From Bigelowiella natans CCMP2755 (taxonomy: Eukaryota; Cercozoa; Chlorarachniophyceae): 64,000 nucleotides of DNA. The notes beneath the pieces were generated by a model. It was not told the DNA's origin and made no database searches. It saw only the letters and a program-made list of their open reading frames with translations. The position numbers and the translations under genes were made by a program. Location: assembly GCA_000320545.1 (NCBI GenBank), contig ADNK01000517.1, positions 1 to 64,000 on the forward strand, read 5' to 3'. The number at the start of each line of letters is the position of its first letter. The first letter of the stretch is position 1. This document shows, piece by piece, positions 10,335-22,708 of this stretch.

Positions 10335-13265
10335 CTAACTTATTAGATTGGATTGTTTTCCTACTTTTGGTACACTCTTCTTCCACATTTCCAGGTTTTC
10401 ATCAGCATGTCTTGGACTGGAATTACCCTTGGCTCTATTCGTGTGCGATATCGGTGTCAATGGCCTCATATTCGGGTACTTTGTCTGATTTCCTTTACTA
10501 TCAATTGCCTCATTTGATCTTATTCTTTCATAATCCTACGACACATATTTGTAACAATAAGTATATGTAATTCTACTGTTCTGATTGTATTTACTTCTTC
10601 TGCCTGGGGATTTGTATCGAATTCTTTAATTAGAACAGTAACGATTTTGTGCTGGGACTTCAGATCACGAAGAATTGACTGCATTAAAAGTAGAGGAAGT
10701 TGGGGAGAATATGATACTGCTTCATGCTTCAGGTTGTATCTCCCCTTTAAGTTAAGAAAAATAGATATACTCGAATCTAGGTGAGAAAAGAAATATAATA
10801 CATTTGGGGTTTCGTCCGTGCTTCGAAGGATATTCGGGGCAAAAACGATGGCAAGATTTTTTTCGGTCCTACAAACCAAACCAAGATTACAAACTTCATC
10901 AAATTATCGAAAGAACTTACATTTTATTCAGCTCGGAGCTGCTCGCAATTTCTTTTAAAAGAGCAAACAAAAGTCGAAAAGTTCTCCAATGAAGCTGAAA
11001 AACATAAATTAGTAATACCCTATTTTAAATGCAATAAAATACGCACCTCAGGCAGATGTGAGATTACGTACTCGAAGATCTTTTCCGTGGAGTTCGTCCT
11101 CTCCAGCAATATAAGTTTGTTATACCTTTATGGGCAATAGGCACACATCGTTTCACATTTATTATATATTTTTGCGACGGCAAACGAAAATGTTGACATC
11201 TTTGAGGGAATCAATGGATCAGAGAGATTTCGCAAAAATTTCTTCAAGATGCCTAAATTTTAATTGACTGTGAGATGTCACGATTTTTGCATCTGTTAAG
11301 ATACACACCTGCGACGACATGAATATCCACAGAATCCCAGTTTATTTCCTTGTTAGAATCGATTTGCCTTGCTATTCTGATAATATCATTTTGAAATAAA
11401 AAACTTAGGAAGAAAATGTAGTTTTTACTCTCGTAGTTCTTCAGCATTTCCACTTTTTCGAAATATTCCTTCAACTTGAATTCCCCTACGCCTATCCGAA
11501 GCTATAGTTATGAACAATAATGATTTGTTGAGATTTTGCTTGATCTATACCATAATGTATCAAGTGTCTGGATGACAATTCGAGGGACTCCTACGCTCGA
11601 GCTTCCATCTAAAGGAAAATGCATACTCATATATTATTTAACATCAGGAAGAATATCCGAGCTACCTTCCTGCCTAATAAGATCTTCTAACCCCCGCCGG
11701 AACACAACAGAAGATTTTCGACGTACACCTTGTGTCCATTCCGGGCTGTCAGGATGTGAATATTAGACGAATGTTAACGAGGTTTAACTTTCTCTCGAAA
11801 TATGGGACTTGAAACGGAACTTTTCATTATTTTTTAAAACGTTTAAAGAAGAGACTATGACCTTTCCTTTAAACTTGTCTGTCTTCTGTCTTTTCTTTTC
11901 CTTTTAGAAAAGAATCATATGAATTGTATATCATTGAATTTTGGACATTGTATTAACTTACTTTCGGAAAAATCGTATCGCCCAAGTGATGAATTTTCTG
12001 ACATTCTTTATCGGTGAAAATTTTTTCATCTTGATTCTTACAAGTGATTTATTCTTCGTTCGATTCCTGTTGGATAGTTTCTTCCTCGGCACAGCCATAC
12101 TCTGGGTGACATTCACCATCGATATTCTCGGAGATTGTGTACGAGAAGCTGGAGCACTTGCAGCAAGTCTCAGAGTAGGGGGTTCATGAACTTTAACTTC
12201 CATATTGGCAGACTTCATTCTACTTTGTAGAGCACTCTTATACGATTTTAATCTAGTCATGAGGGAATCAACCTATGATGGTAATATTGTATCTCCGTGC
12301 AAGGTTGCTTGACCAAATTATAGCACGTTCACTCGTTCACTGACCTTTCTGATGTATGTTTCCGTAATGTTAAGTTCATTGGAGAGCCATTCTCGTTCTA
12401 GATTCTAAATTTGTATTTCCAAGGAAAACAATAAATAGGAATGTACCAAAGGTAATTAATTATACTCATAAATATATTTGCTTGGGAGTATACCGTGGAG
12501 GATGTTACTTTGTCAGATTTAGACTGGAGTTTACGAATCCAGCTGTCATTTGGGCTATTTCAAGCATCAAGCATAAATTAATTAGGGAATGCACGGCTCA
12601 TGGAAGTCGAGAGAAACCTCCATTCTGTTGAAACGTCTGTGTTATCGGCATTTACTCTCTGAAAGGAAGATTTATGTAAATCAAATCAGTATGTAATGAT
12701 CAAGTATTACCTTTTTCTTTTCTCTGTAGTCGCTGAACATTATCCCTTCTCGCCCTCGCCCAAGAGTCAGTGTGACGACAGATATTGTATTTTCACTTGA
12801 CCTACCGTGTTCCGAAGGCACTTGAACATCTGTTTCAACGCAGAGGCTGTCACGGGGCTGTAGTTTTCTTATGTCTTGACTCCTCGATTTGTTCCTCCTC
12901 GGTATTGGTGGCCTCTTTGCTTGTTTCAATGATGAGGAGGTCATTTTCAACTTAGATGATGGAGATCTTGGAGGTGGGGGTGGAGGAACATGCTTTCCAT
13001 CACTATCAACCGATTCAATCTTGCGGCTATGTTTGAAGTCACGTGGTAAAGTTTTACTTATATATGGTGTGTTGAATTTTGCAGAGGGTTGCGAGTAAGA
13101 TAAAGTCGATGGCGGGGTCTTTGCTCTATCTTTTTTTGGCAATAATTTTGTCTGGTTCTTTCTTCGAGGTGGGGGTGGGGGAATGTGATCAGATGAATGA
13201 CTTGTAGATTCTTCTCGCTCTTGTGGCATTTCTCTTGGTTTTGGATCAGCAGGATCCACCGCCAT
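10335..13265 (-). CDS. RhoGAP-domain protein with proline-rich N-terminus
   Basis: GTPase-activating protein for Rho-family GTPases. Sixteen exons were joined with all phases closing to 635 residues: 12711-13265, 12618-12658, 12494-12554, 12345-12404, 11962-12272, 11862-11900, 11666-11745, 11551-11608, 11429-11491, 11309-11376, 11186-11252, 11047-11125, 10921-10994, 10802-10868, 10595-10678 and 10335-10535. Residues 1-185 are proline-rich with PPPPPRRK-type putative SH3 ligands. A likely coiled coil precedes a basic linker. The RhoGAP domain runs from LEDLIRQED to HKIVTVLIKEF and keeps the arginine finger (VEGIFRKSGNAEEL), VAGILKKFLRNLSDPLIP and NKMTEKNLAIVFAPNILR. The catalytic arginine and the conserved asparagines are present, so it should be active. 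Introns are mostly about 50-110 bp and microsatellite-free. The 39-bp exon 11862-11900 is phase-neutral and could be skipped. Confidence 0.9.
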
Positions 13266-14506
13266 CTTTGGTGCTACCTATGTTGCTATATGTCACCGAT
13301 ATTCTTTTTCGCTAAAATTTACGGTACATGGGCAACTATGGTGAAATGAGAGACAAGGTAGTTAGTGAGCTGGTTTCATTCTATTCATGATAAATCGACT
13401 TTTCGAGTGAGGCTTTCTACCATCGGTGCAACCAAATGTTCCCCCCTCTTATCTTTCCCGCGTTTCTAACTTGTTATTTTGATCTAACCATGCGGATTCC
13501 CTCTTGTTCGCTACTTGATCGTGACTAGCACCACTAATTTTCAAATTAACATCTCTGTTTCGAGAAAAACTGTAAGCTAATCTTTACCTAAAACAAATGT
13601 GAGATGCTGTCGTACGTAAAAATTGATGTGCATCTAGGCAACTGCGCAAACAACTACAGCTCGTGCGACTTTGAAATTTCCATAGATTTTGTCGTTTGTG
13701 CTATTCTTCACCCACCATCTTCAGCAAATGAATCAAATGAATGGAAATTCATCTAAGCGACACGGGTAAAAATTGAAATACGTTTCTTGAGTCCGTTGGC
13801 ACGTTGGCACAATACCGGTATTCCGCCATGGTCACTTCGAAAGATCTGAGCTGTTTCCAAGCTACGTCATGCATTCACTTGCTGTCTAGAAAATTGCATT
13901 TTTTTTCCTCTGATGTCATCAAAGAAGAGCAAGAATTCAAGGAGTTTGTCTGTCATTGTTTGCTGGCGTATCATCTGTCATTTTTGACTTGCTGCTTTGT
14001 CAAACAAGACACACAGAAGGATGCTCTGCCATCAAGTTCATGTGAACAATGTTTCCATTCTCCTCATTTCATCTGATGAATTGACTTTGCAATCAATTTT
14101 AGCCTTGTTTCATCAGCCACTTCGTGAAGAGGAAACTCGAATTACGTCTTAAGAAAAAGACGAGCTCGACGAACATCAAGCCACTCATCAAAAAAGTTCC
14201 CGCGCTCGTCGCATGAAAAGTATTTTGCAAGCGCGAACAAATGTCACAAGATGTGCGCCGTGAGCGCAAAATTGGAGGAAAAGGGCTCCTTATCAGCTTA
14301 CTCGGCTCCTGGGAACACCTAGAAGTCCCGCAAGTGTCGTTCCAAATGAGAGTAATTGAGGAGAGCTGAATGCAAAGACATCAGCAAGATCAAGACGTAT
14401 GACAGGTTAGAGCAATAACGAGGGTCTGAAAAGGACTATAGTGCTCGCTGGAAGAGGCGTCAATATCCAGCAAGCCACCAATATCCAGCAAGCCACCATT
14501 GTCACT
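13266..14506. other. Divergent spacer between RhoGAP and zinc-finger genes
   Basis: About 1.2 kb between two divergent start codons. An open frame at 13804-14076 on the plus strand has no recognisable feature. No microsatellites are present. Confidence 0.5.
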
Positions 14507-15941
14507 ATGATGTTCGACCGCAAATATTTCAGTGTAGATTGTGAATCCCGTGAATGCTCATCCCCAGGATCAGACCCAGCACACCTTAAAATGTTTGAAC
14601 AGCCTGAGACATCCAGGATGTTCAAAGAAGGACTACTAACGGGCAACTTTGAGCAATCCTATTTACCACATCACAACCGTTTTGGAAACCTGACGAATGA
14701 AGTACATAAAGGGTACCATAGTTGTCAGATTCAGCAGCAACAGCTCCTAGAAGCAAGACGGAAGAGGCATACGTTTGATTTTGTTTCAAGTTCTAGTGCT
14801 TGTGGAAGTCAACAATCGAGGATTATTTCTAAAGCAAATCGTATGAATCAATTAAGAATGAAGAAGTTTCAGGTGCAAATCCCTACAGTATATAGTCGGT
14901 TGGGCAGTCAGGAAGAACAGAAAAATTGGGAAGTAGCAGACCTTCTGCATCCCAGCCATAAGCTTCAAAATGTTTCAATTAGACACTGGCCACAAAAGCT
15001 CAATTCCGAGTCCCATAACTTTCCAGCTGTCATATATGGAGCGGTTGACACAGTGCCTGTACTGGGAAAAAGTAGTTTGAGGCACACTATCATTGATCAA
15101 CAGTATAATTTCGATCCAAGCACACAAATGAGAACCAATTATAACGGATCCGCTTATAGAAAACCAGTGAACACTTTAGGCCTGAGAGTAATTGAGGGTA
15201 CCATCAGGGCTGAAAATGTTAATCATAATTTCAAACGGCGAAAAAATTCATCTCACCCCAAGCGTTTCTCACCTCTTGAACGAAATGGAGGTGTAAATAT
15301 CGAAATAGTCAGACACCTTGATACCACCCCTGACACAAAAAATTTGGGTTTCTGGCAACGCCAGTCGGTATCAGAATTTCAAACGGCTTCTCCTGAGGAA
15401 CAAAAAGGCTACATAAATTCCTCAGAAAACGTTCTTAAACGTACATCATTGCGTCGTCAACGTTCCTCGCCTGCAAAACTGTCGAAGTCTCCTCATGAAG
15501 GATCGAAAAGAAGAAGATTATTTCACAAACATTCTTCAAGCCTTCTTGTTTCATCTCTACATTCACATGTCTCTGTTTCGACAGTCCCAAAAAGAGAGAC
15601 CACAAAAAAAAGGTTTCCATGTCCGGAATGCGGAAAACTATTTGCTAGACGATATTACGTGAACCAACACATGAGAATTCACAGAAATTATTATCCATTT
15701 CAATGCAGCTACTGTGTGCGCAAATTCAAGCACCAGTCAAATCTCATCGCGCATGAACAGGTGAATTAAATTGACGACAAAACCATCCAATCATCGATCA
15801 TTAAATGTGGGAATCTATCTACTTGCATGATCTCAGGGACACACGAAACTGTACAGATTCAAGTGCTCACATTGTCCCTCTGGTTATCCACGACGAGACA
15901 GGCTGGTTCGTCATTTGAAAAACAAACATGGTTGCAAATGA
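14507..15941 (+). CDS. C2H2 zinc-finger protein, three C-terminal fingers
   Basis: Probable nuclear DNA- or RNA-binding regulator. Exon 1 is 14507-15760 and exon 2 is 15837-15941, phase 0, giving about 452 residues. Residues 1-360 are polar, rich in Ser, Gln, Asn and basic residues, with no known domain. Three fingers follow: CPECGKLFARRYYVNQHMRIH; then CSYCVRKFKHQSNLIAHEQ, whose last histidine is supplied by exon 2 (GH); and CSHCPSGYPRRDRLVRHL ending KNKH. The single intron therefore falls inside finger 2, just before its final histidine. The start is placed at the ATG at 14507 because the frame upstream lacks an ATG. Target and pathway are unknown. Confidence 0.82.
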
Positions 15942-17581
15942 CCACTTGCTCTGTCTTCGTTTCTTCGACAATGCAGCATCCGTCCAATGCACATGCACGC
16001 ATGCACAATGCAAATGCAGGGCTGGATGTTTTTGAAGAACATCATGCGCTAGTTTTGCGCGATTTTTTTTTCCACCTGCAGCAAATGCGCACAGACGTGC
16101 GTCAGCGCTAGCAGCGGCGGCTACAATGTCTAGATGTGCAAAAATGCGCAAGCTCAGCGCATTCTTTTAGCCATGATGTTGTTGGGGACGTTCATGATCG
16201 TGCATGCAAAAGAGTTCGTGTGCTGGAGCTACGCTCACACAAAAGCTCGTTGCAAAATCGAAACGGGCCTGTCACATGACAATTGATGTCAATTGTGGAC
16301 AACGCGTGATGCACGTGCATGCCAATGCACGTCGCCGTCACTGCTAGACTTGGACTGACGCAATGCAATGTGGCTAGGTGGGTTGATGGCGAGCCAACAG
16401 GTGACGCACTCGGTTCAAAAAGCGATTTCTGATTCATGTTGTCAATGTTGTCAAACGTGTTAGTCAAGACCAGACCAGCAGTGCACGCAGTGAACCACAC
16501 ACACCTCTGGACCTGTCCAGTCTCTAGAGTCTGTCTAGCTGTGCTAGCTGTGTGCGAGGGTTGCGATGCGGGCTGACTAGCTAGCTAGCTGACCTTCACT
16601 TGCACACGCACAACCTCGCGCAGTCTAGCAGTGCCAGAGTGTGCCAGAGTGGTCTCAGGCATGCGCACCACGCACGCTGCATGCTAGGCTGGTGAATGCA
16701 CACCTGGCACGTCTAGACGTGCATTGAGCTGTGCTAGCTGTGGTTGACGTGCCACGTGCACGTGTGTCGTGTCGTGCACTGCGCTAGCTGCGCGCGCCAC
16801 GTTGAGACTTGTTGTGTCTTGTGGAAACAACGCACTGACCTCGAACAATGAACAATGAACAAAGCATTGATGCAAAAGCACTGCGTGAGCAACAACCACA
16901 TGGGAGACGTGCACAAACGTGTGGCAGTGCCTCAACAAAAATCACAGCGAGGACAACTTGTCAGCACCCTGTTGGTGAAACAATGAATCAATGATGATGA
17001 ACCACGTTTCCAAAGTGTTGCAAGACACTTGCAGTGTGCGAAACGGAGTGCCTCGAACCAGCTTCAGTGGGGTCCAACCGGAGAAACCGGGAGGAATTTG
17101 AGATTGGTGGTCTGGCCACAGAGGAGCAAAGGGACTAGCAGCAATGTGGCGACACGTGCGTGGCGACGACGTGGAGCATCCACTCTGAGAAGGATGATGA
17201 ACAAGAAATGCAGTGCCTCGAACTGGCTTCAGTGAGGACTGACTAGCAAACTAGCGGGGTTCATGCAAATTGGCACGAACTGAACATTGAATGCATCACA
17301 ACTAGCAGCCAATGACGACGACGCAAAGCATCCATCCTGAGCAGGAACTTCCTAACAGCCACGTCCACACGGAGATCAACGACGTTTGTTTCTAGCCAAT
17401 GTCCTGTGACTACGAGTAGGAAAGCTAAGGCCTCAATGTCGCAGGATGAAGTTGCAATCAATTTCTACAATGTCGTCGTCAAATCTCGAATTCATTGCAA
17501 ACGAACATGTCGCACGGAGAAAATGGCAATGATTCTTTGAAATCTGGGAAACAAATTTTTGAATTTGATTTAGATGCCACC
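15942..17581. other. Spacer rich in palindromic words, no gene seen
   Basis: 1.6 kb with frequent GCTAGC, TAGCTAGCTAGC (16577-16592), TGCATGC and CACGTGCA words and CAATG-rich stretches. Short open frames occur on both strands but none has convincing codon structure, splice partners or family resemblance. Confidence 0.55.
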
Positions 17582-18322
17582 ATGAGGCTCCGCCTACCCC
17601 TCGCGGTACTCTGTGCGCTCCTTACGAGTCGGCTAGCCTGCTGTACGGAAATCAACAGCACAGTCATATCTACGGTCTTCCATTCATTACGAAATATAAT
17701 GTGGCCTAAATTTGAAATGCAAAGTGCAAGCTTGGAGACATCACACATCCTGACATGTTTCAATTTACAATCTAAGGACTACGAGCCCTTGCAGAGAAGT
17801 CTAGACCAACAGGCTGTGCGACTGAAGTCATACAGCAACCAAATAGGTAATAATTTATCGTTATAGGTAGGAAACCTGTAATCATTGAGAATTGCTTGTA
17901 GCTGCTCACCAGGAAGCTGTCGGAAGAGAGTTACAGCAAGCCACTCTAGTTGACACGAGGAACTGGGAAATCATAAAATCACATCAGGTCTCTGCTACCC
18001 GTTTCAGATAATTTGCTACTTTGTGTAATTATTAACATTGTTAGGCATACCTTGCATCTCTCAAAAATCAGTATGATGCAGTGAAGTCGGATGCTCTGAC
18101 AGCGGTAGAAAATGTGGCAAATGTGATAAAAATTGTATTTTGAGTGAATATATGCCTCAGCTTCAACAAGGAATGGCTGACGTCCATATTCCTCCTGCTC
18201 CTCCTGCAACACCAATGGCCTCTGGAGCCGCTGTTTTCCCTCAAATATATTCTGGCTACCAGACACAAATTTATTCAAATTCTGTGCAAGCTCCTTTTCC
18301 GATTACTCCTCCAGTTGTTTAA
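17582..18322 (+). CDS. Predicted secreted coiled-coil protein, function unknown
   Basis: Four exons (17582-17846, 17902-17987, 18045-18122, 18161-18322) join in phase to 196 residues. The start at 17582 is chosen because it opens a typical signal peptide (MRLRLPLAVLCALLTSRLAC) with likely cleavage near ACC-TE. The middle is helical and charged with heptad-like spacing (residues about 70-140: SLDQQAVRLKSYSNQIAAHQ onward). The tail is Pro/Ala/Tyr/Gln-rich (HIPPAPPATP, YSGYQTQIYSNS). Introns are 38-57 bp; the 38-bp one is unusually short, and an earlier donor within the same exon would lengthen it. I do not recognise the family. An in-frame ATG at 17495 would hide the signal peptide and is less likely. 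Confidence 0.6.
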
Positions 18323-18417
18323 TACTTGGCGTATTATCCCAGAGGCACGTATTTTCCCACTAAAATATTATCATCGCGGCGGTAGTCCTAAAAGTTGCTA
18401 CAATCATGACATGCACA

Positions 18418-18459
<42 letters not shown>

Positions 18460-19039
18460 CCACCACCGATAAGTTGGACGTATGCATTATCGATCTTCCA
18501 CGTGGCTTCATTTTCACCGGCAATCGAAGTACACGACGGGCAATGCATACACATGCATGTATAGTATAGATTTACTAAAATGCATTTGTCACATGCGCAC
18601 CTAATTGCTCAAAAAGCAAAAAGTCATAAGGAGAGATAGATCTGAGATATAGCCATGCCCGGCGATGCGGCAATACTTGAGTCATCCCTTCGATCTAGCA
18701 TGTCTAGCTAGCTAGATACATGTGCATGGCGTGGCGTACAGCCTCCATAATTACTCTCAGCATGTGCCGCGTGCGTCATCTCCTGCTATGACAATAAGAA
18801 ATATTTCATATATTCACACTGACACACACAGCAACATCTGTAACTCACACGTAGCAAACGGAAGTAGCAGTCGTACTGATATCACATGCTTTCTCTGCCG
18901 ATCGCATAATCATGCGGGCATGGTCTGTGTTATTATTAACTATTATTGCTTAGCCCCCGTAATGCATTAATTGAAGGCATTATCATACTACATACAAATG
19001 TATGACTTTCTTTTCGAACGAATATATTCATAATCGCTC
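18323..19039. other. Spacer with (GT)n, no gene seen
   Basis: 3' flanks of two convergent genes. (GT)n occupies about 18421-18456. The remainder holds GCTAGCTAGC, CATGC and TGCATG words. Confidence 0.6.
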
Positions 19040-20109
19040 TTAGAGCCAGGGGTATAACTCTGCACGCTTCTCCTCGAATTGCTTTATCTTTCCCTCTTTC
19101 TGTAAAGTGAGTCCAATGTCATCAAGACCGTTTAGAAGACAGTATCGGCGAAACTCTTCCACAGAGAAGCTTATCTTATCCCCATTCGACCTGCAGAGCA
19201 CAAACAACACCAAAATCACATGTGTATCCAAGTTACAAGAGCCATCAACCCCATGGTTTTCTATCGACGAATTTAGTTCTTCACTGCGAAAGTTGCCAAC
19301 CATTAACAACTGGTTGGTATTTTTCTTGGCTACTGTGTCGAAGTCAGTCAGGCTCTAGATTATTATCTCGGAAGCAGCCCTTACGTTCCATGCAGGTAGC
19401 ACTTGAACTGCTACTACTCCTCACAACGATACTCGCAAATACCTTGTGATGGTCTGAGACTCGAGATCGACAGTGACTGGCTTCGTGGCCTTCGCGTCCT
19501 CTAGCAGCGTATCACGCTGTGGGAGGGAGAATATCTTCAGTTAGGAGGCATCAATTCCAACAGTTTGGTTCTGTAAGGAGGAAGAGAGGAGGAGGAGGAG
19601 GAGGAGGAGGAGGAGGAGGAGGAGGAGAGACCGACTAACCACTTCTTCCGGCACTTTAAGTGGCAGCATGCCGTTCTTGAAGCAGTTGTTGAAGAAAATG
19701 TCAGCGAAGCTCGTCGAGATAATGCACTTGAACCCCATATCGTTCAGAGCCCACGGTGCGTGCTCCCTGAAGATGATGATGACGTTTTATAAACTTTACT
19801 TAGAAGGGGGGGAGAACCGGTCATGTTCCAGAGTTATGCACTTCAGTATCATCATCCGTAGCAGACGACGATGCAATAGCGCAATAATTGACAGATAGAA
19901 TGCTTCAAAACTACCTGGACGATCCGCATCCGAAGTTTTCCCCTGCAATAAGGATTGGGGCGCCTTTGTACACAGGCTAATAGTTGCGGATAGTAGTGGA
20001 GGGGGGTTGGTTAGATGATCGCGATCAATCATGAGTGCGAAGGGTGCGAAGGTATTGATTATCATAATGAGCAGCACCTAACACAAGCTTCTACAAACAC
20101 GCACACTCA

Positions 20110-20143
<34 letters not shown>

Positions 20144-21044
20144 AAGAATAGCAGAACGCCAATAATTCATATTCATATGCTGGCGTGCCTGGTTCAGGAT
20201 GAAGTCCTCCCTCTCCTTGCCGTCATCATCATATCGCATCTCGTCGAATGCGTGCACGCCGAGTCCTGAGCGCTTGATGGTCTTGAGGAATTGTTTGGGA
20301 ATGATCATATCCGTATCGACGTTCCTCATGTCCAGTGGGGCTGCTGTGCCCGAGACGCTGGTGAAGGCCTCAAACATAGTAACGCTGCGACCGGTTCTAA
20401 ACCCCCGTCTCTGCTGGTTGAAGTTGCCCTGCTGTACGCGCCTCGTCGTCGAGAACGAGCGCTGGCCCCCTCCCAATTTTCGGACGTCCGAGAGGCGCCC
20501 AGTAACAGCGGCAGCAGCTGTACAGTAGAAAGGAGGCATACTTTGTGGGTGGGTGGGTGGGTGCGATTCTAGTGAAAGGTGGTGTAAAATTTGCGACTTC
20601 GATAAACCTAATCTACGTCGCCCTCTCCCTCCTCCCTCCTCCACCTCCTCTTCTCAGATCATCCTCCAAACTCTTTAGGTTCTCGTCGGAATGATGACGA
20701 TGAAGATGATGATGGTGGTCGTGGTGGTGGTGATGCGCAGTATCCTCTTTACTGCTACTACTTACTAACGTACGGGCCATGCAGGGCTGACGAGATGTGT
20801 GCGACTCCTTTCCTGTCGGCCCTCAAAATTGCGGTTTGACGTCGAAGCGCAGCGTTCCCCTGGTTCCAGGCGATCAGCATTCATGGCAAGACACATGGAG
20901 CATCCAGGCTCACGCCACTCGAAGCCTGCCTCGAGGAAGATCTGGTCGAGGCCTTCTTCTTCAGCTTGCTTCTTTACAAGCCCAGATCCAGGCACGATCA
21001 TTGCAGTCTTTATGTTGCCCGCAACCTGTTGTTGTCGTACTCAT

Positions 21045-21082
<38 letters not shown>

Positions 21083-22017
21083 CTCTCACCCTCAGGCCAT
21101 CACCCATCATCAATATAAATCCTATGTAAGCTCTTCCTCCCCCTGGCACTACTACTACTACTACTTCTTCTTCTTCTTCTACTACTACTGCTACTACTAC
21201 CACTACTACTGCTGCTGCTACTATTACTACTACCTTGAGCCCCTTGGCAACGTCTGCAGCCGCCCTAAGGTCCTCGATTCTCCCATTGGTGCAAGACCCG
21301 ATGAACACCTGGTGGTGGGCGATTTTGTGATCACATCGCATAAATCATCAACGAATGAATGGAGGCTAGATAGTGGCAAATTAGCAATGATCATGATCAT
21401 GATGATGATGATGATGATGATGATGGGGAACCAGCGAGATGAAGCCCCAATCCCACCCCCACACACAACACGGAACATAATGCTCGTTGTTCTTTTCTAT
21501 CGATCCTTTGGGCAGCAGCAGCGGCAGGAGGAGGAGAAGGAGCAGAAGCAGCAGCATCAAGCAACTCTGCCTAGATACCTACCTTGTCAACTTCAATGTC
21601 TTCAACCTTCGTGCCAGGCTCCAAGCCCATGTAGTCAAGTGCACGTTCAATCGCCTTCGCTTTGGCGGGGTCCGACTCGCTCTTGGGGTCGGGAACAGCG
21701 TCTGGAAAAGACCCCCAGATTAAGGGGGAAAGAAGGGAAAGAAGCAGATGAGGAAAAAGCTGGGGAAATCAACAACGATTTCACAGTATCTGTGATGCTT
21801 GTTCCTCCTGCTTTCAAAGGAGAAAGAAGCAGCTATTATTACCATCGACACGAAGTACGTCTTCTGGTGAAGTTCCCCACGTGACCATAGGCGCAATGTC
21901 CTTAGCATCAAGCACCACTTCTGTGTCGTATGTGGCCCCTGGGTCTGAAGGCAGAGTCTTCCAGTACGACACCTAATGATTTGGAAAATAAAGAAAGCGA
22001 GAAAGGAGGAGGAGAGT

Positions 22018-22063
<46 letters not shown>

Positions 22064-22621
22064 GTAAATCAACGAGACATGAGACAGATTTTGGTTGTTA
22101 TATGGACGCAAATGAGAAGTAAGATTCGCATCCACCTCTTAAAGATGGTAAGGAACATTGGAATCATCATCATCAACATCAACAATAACAACAAAGACGA
22201 CGACGAAAACAAGGGAGAGGCGGCTCGCATCCTATACCGCTCGCCACCAACGCCGAAACATGCATTAATAACATGATGTGATTGGCAAGCAACAAGCCAC
22301 AGACGACCGCTTTCTCCCAGTTCTCTCCCTGTGGAGCCATAGGCTTGCCCTTGAGATAGTCGAATGTTATCTGTATTACGAATCATTGCACGACAGAAGA
22401 AGAAGAAGAAGAAGAAGAAGAAGAAGGAGTGAGACCTCAGGTCATCTTGGAATCATAGCGGTGTTGGCAAACGTTATGAAGATGATGACGTAACGAAGAT
22501 AAGACACCCCACAGCTGCTCGATCGACCGCATATTCAGTACTTACTCCCCAATTAAGTAAAGTAAACGAAGAACACACAGCTTAAACTTCCTAGAGCCAT
22601 AGTAAATCAATCCATTTATTC

Positions 22622-22667
<46 letters not shown>

Positions 22668-22668
22668 C

Positions 22669-22708
<40 letters not shown>

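Noticed and set aside
16192-17461. Several 60-100 codon frames in the zinc-finger 3' spacer
   Set aside because: Frames on both strands overlap, are rich in repeated CATGCA/GCTAGC-coded residues, and lack splice or domain support.
19976-20160. Reading through the (CA)n tract as coding after FILNQ in LeuCD
   Set aside because: Would insert repeat-coded Val/Cys residues between two tightly conserved LeuD blocks; an intron with a GC donor explains the family spacing.
20799-21884. 361-codon plus-strand frame opposite LeuCD
   Set aside because: Antisense to conserved LeuC exons; made of microsatellite-coded H, Y, M and C runs.
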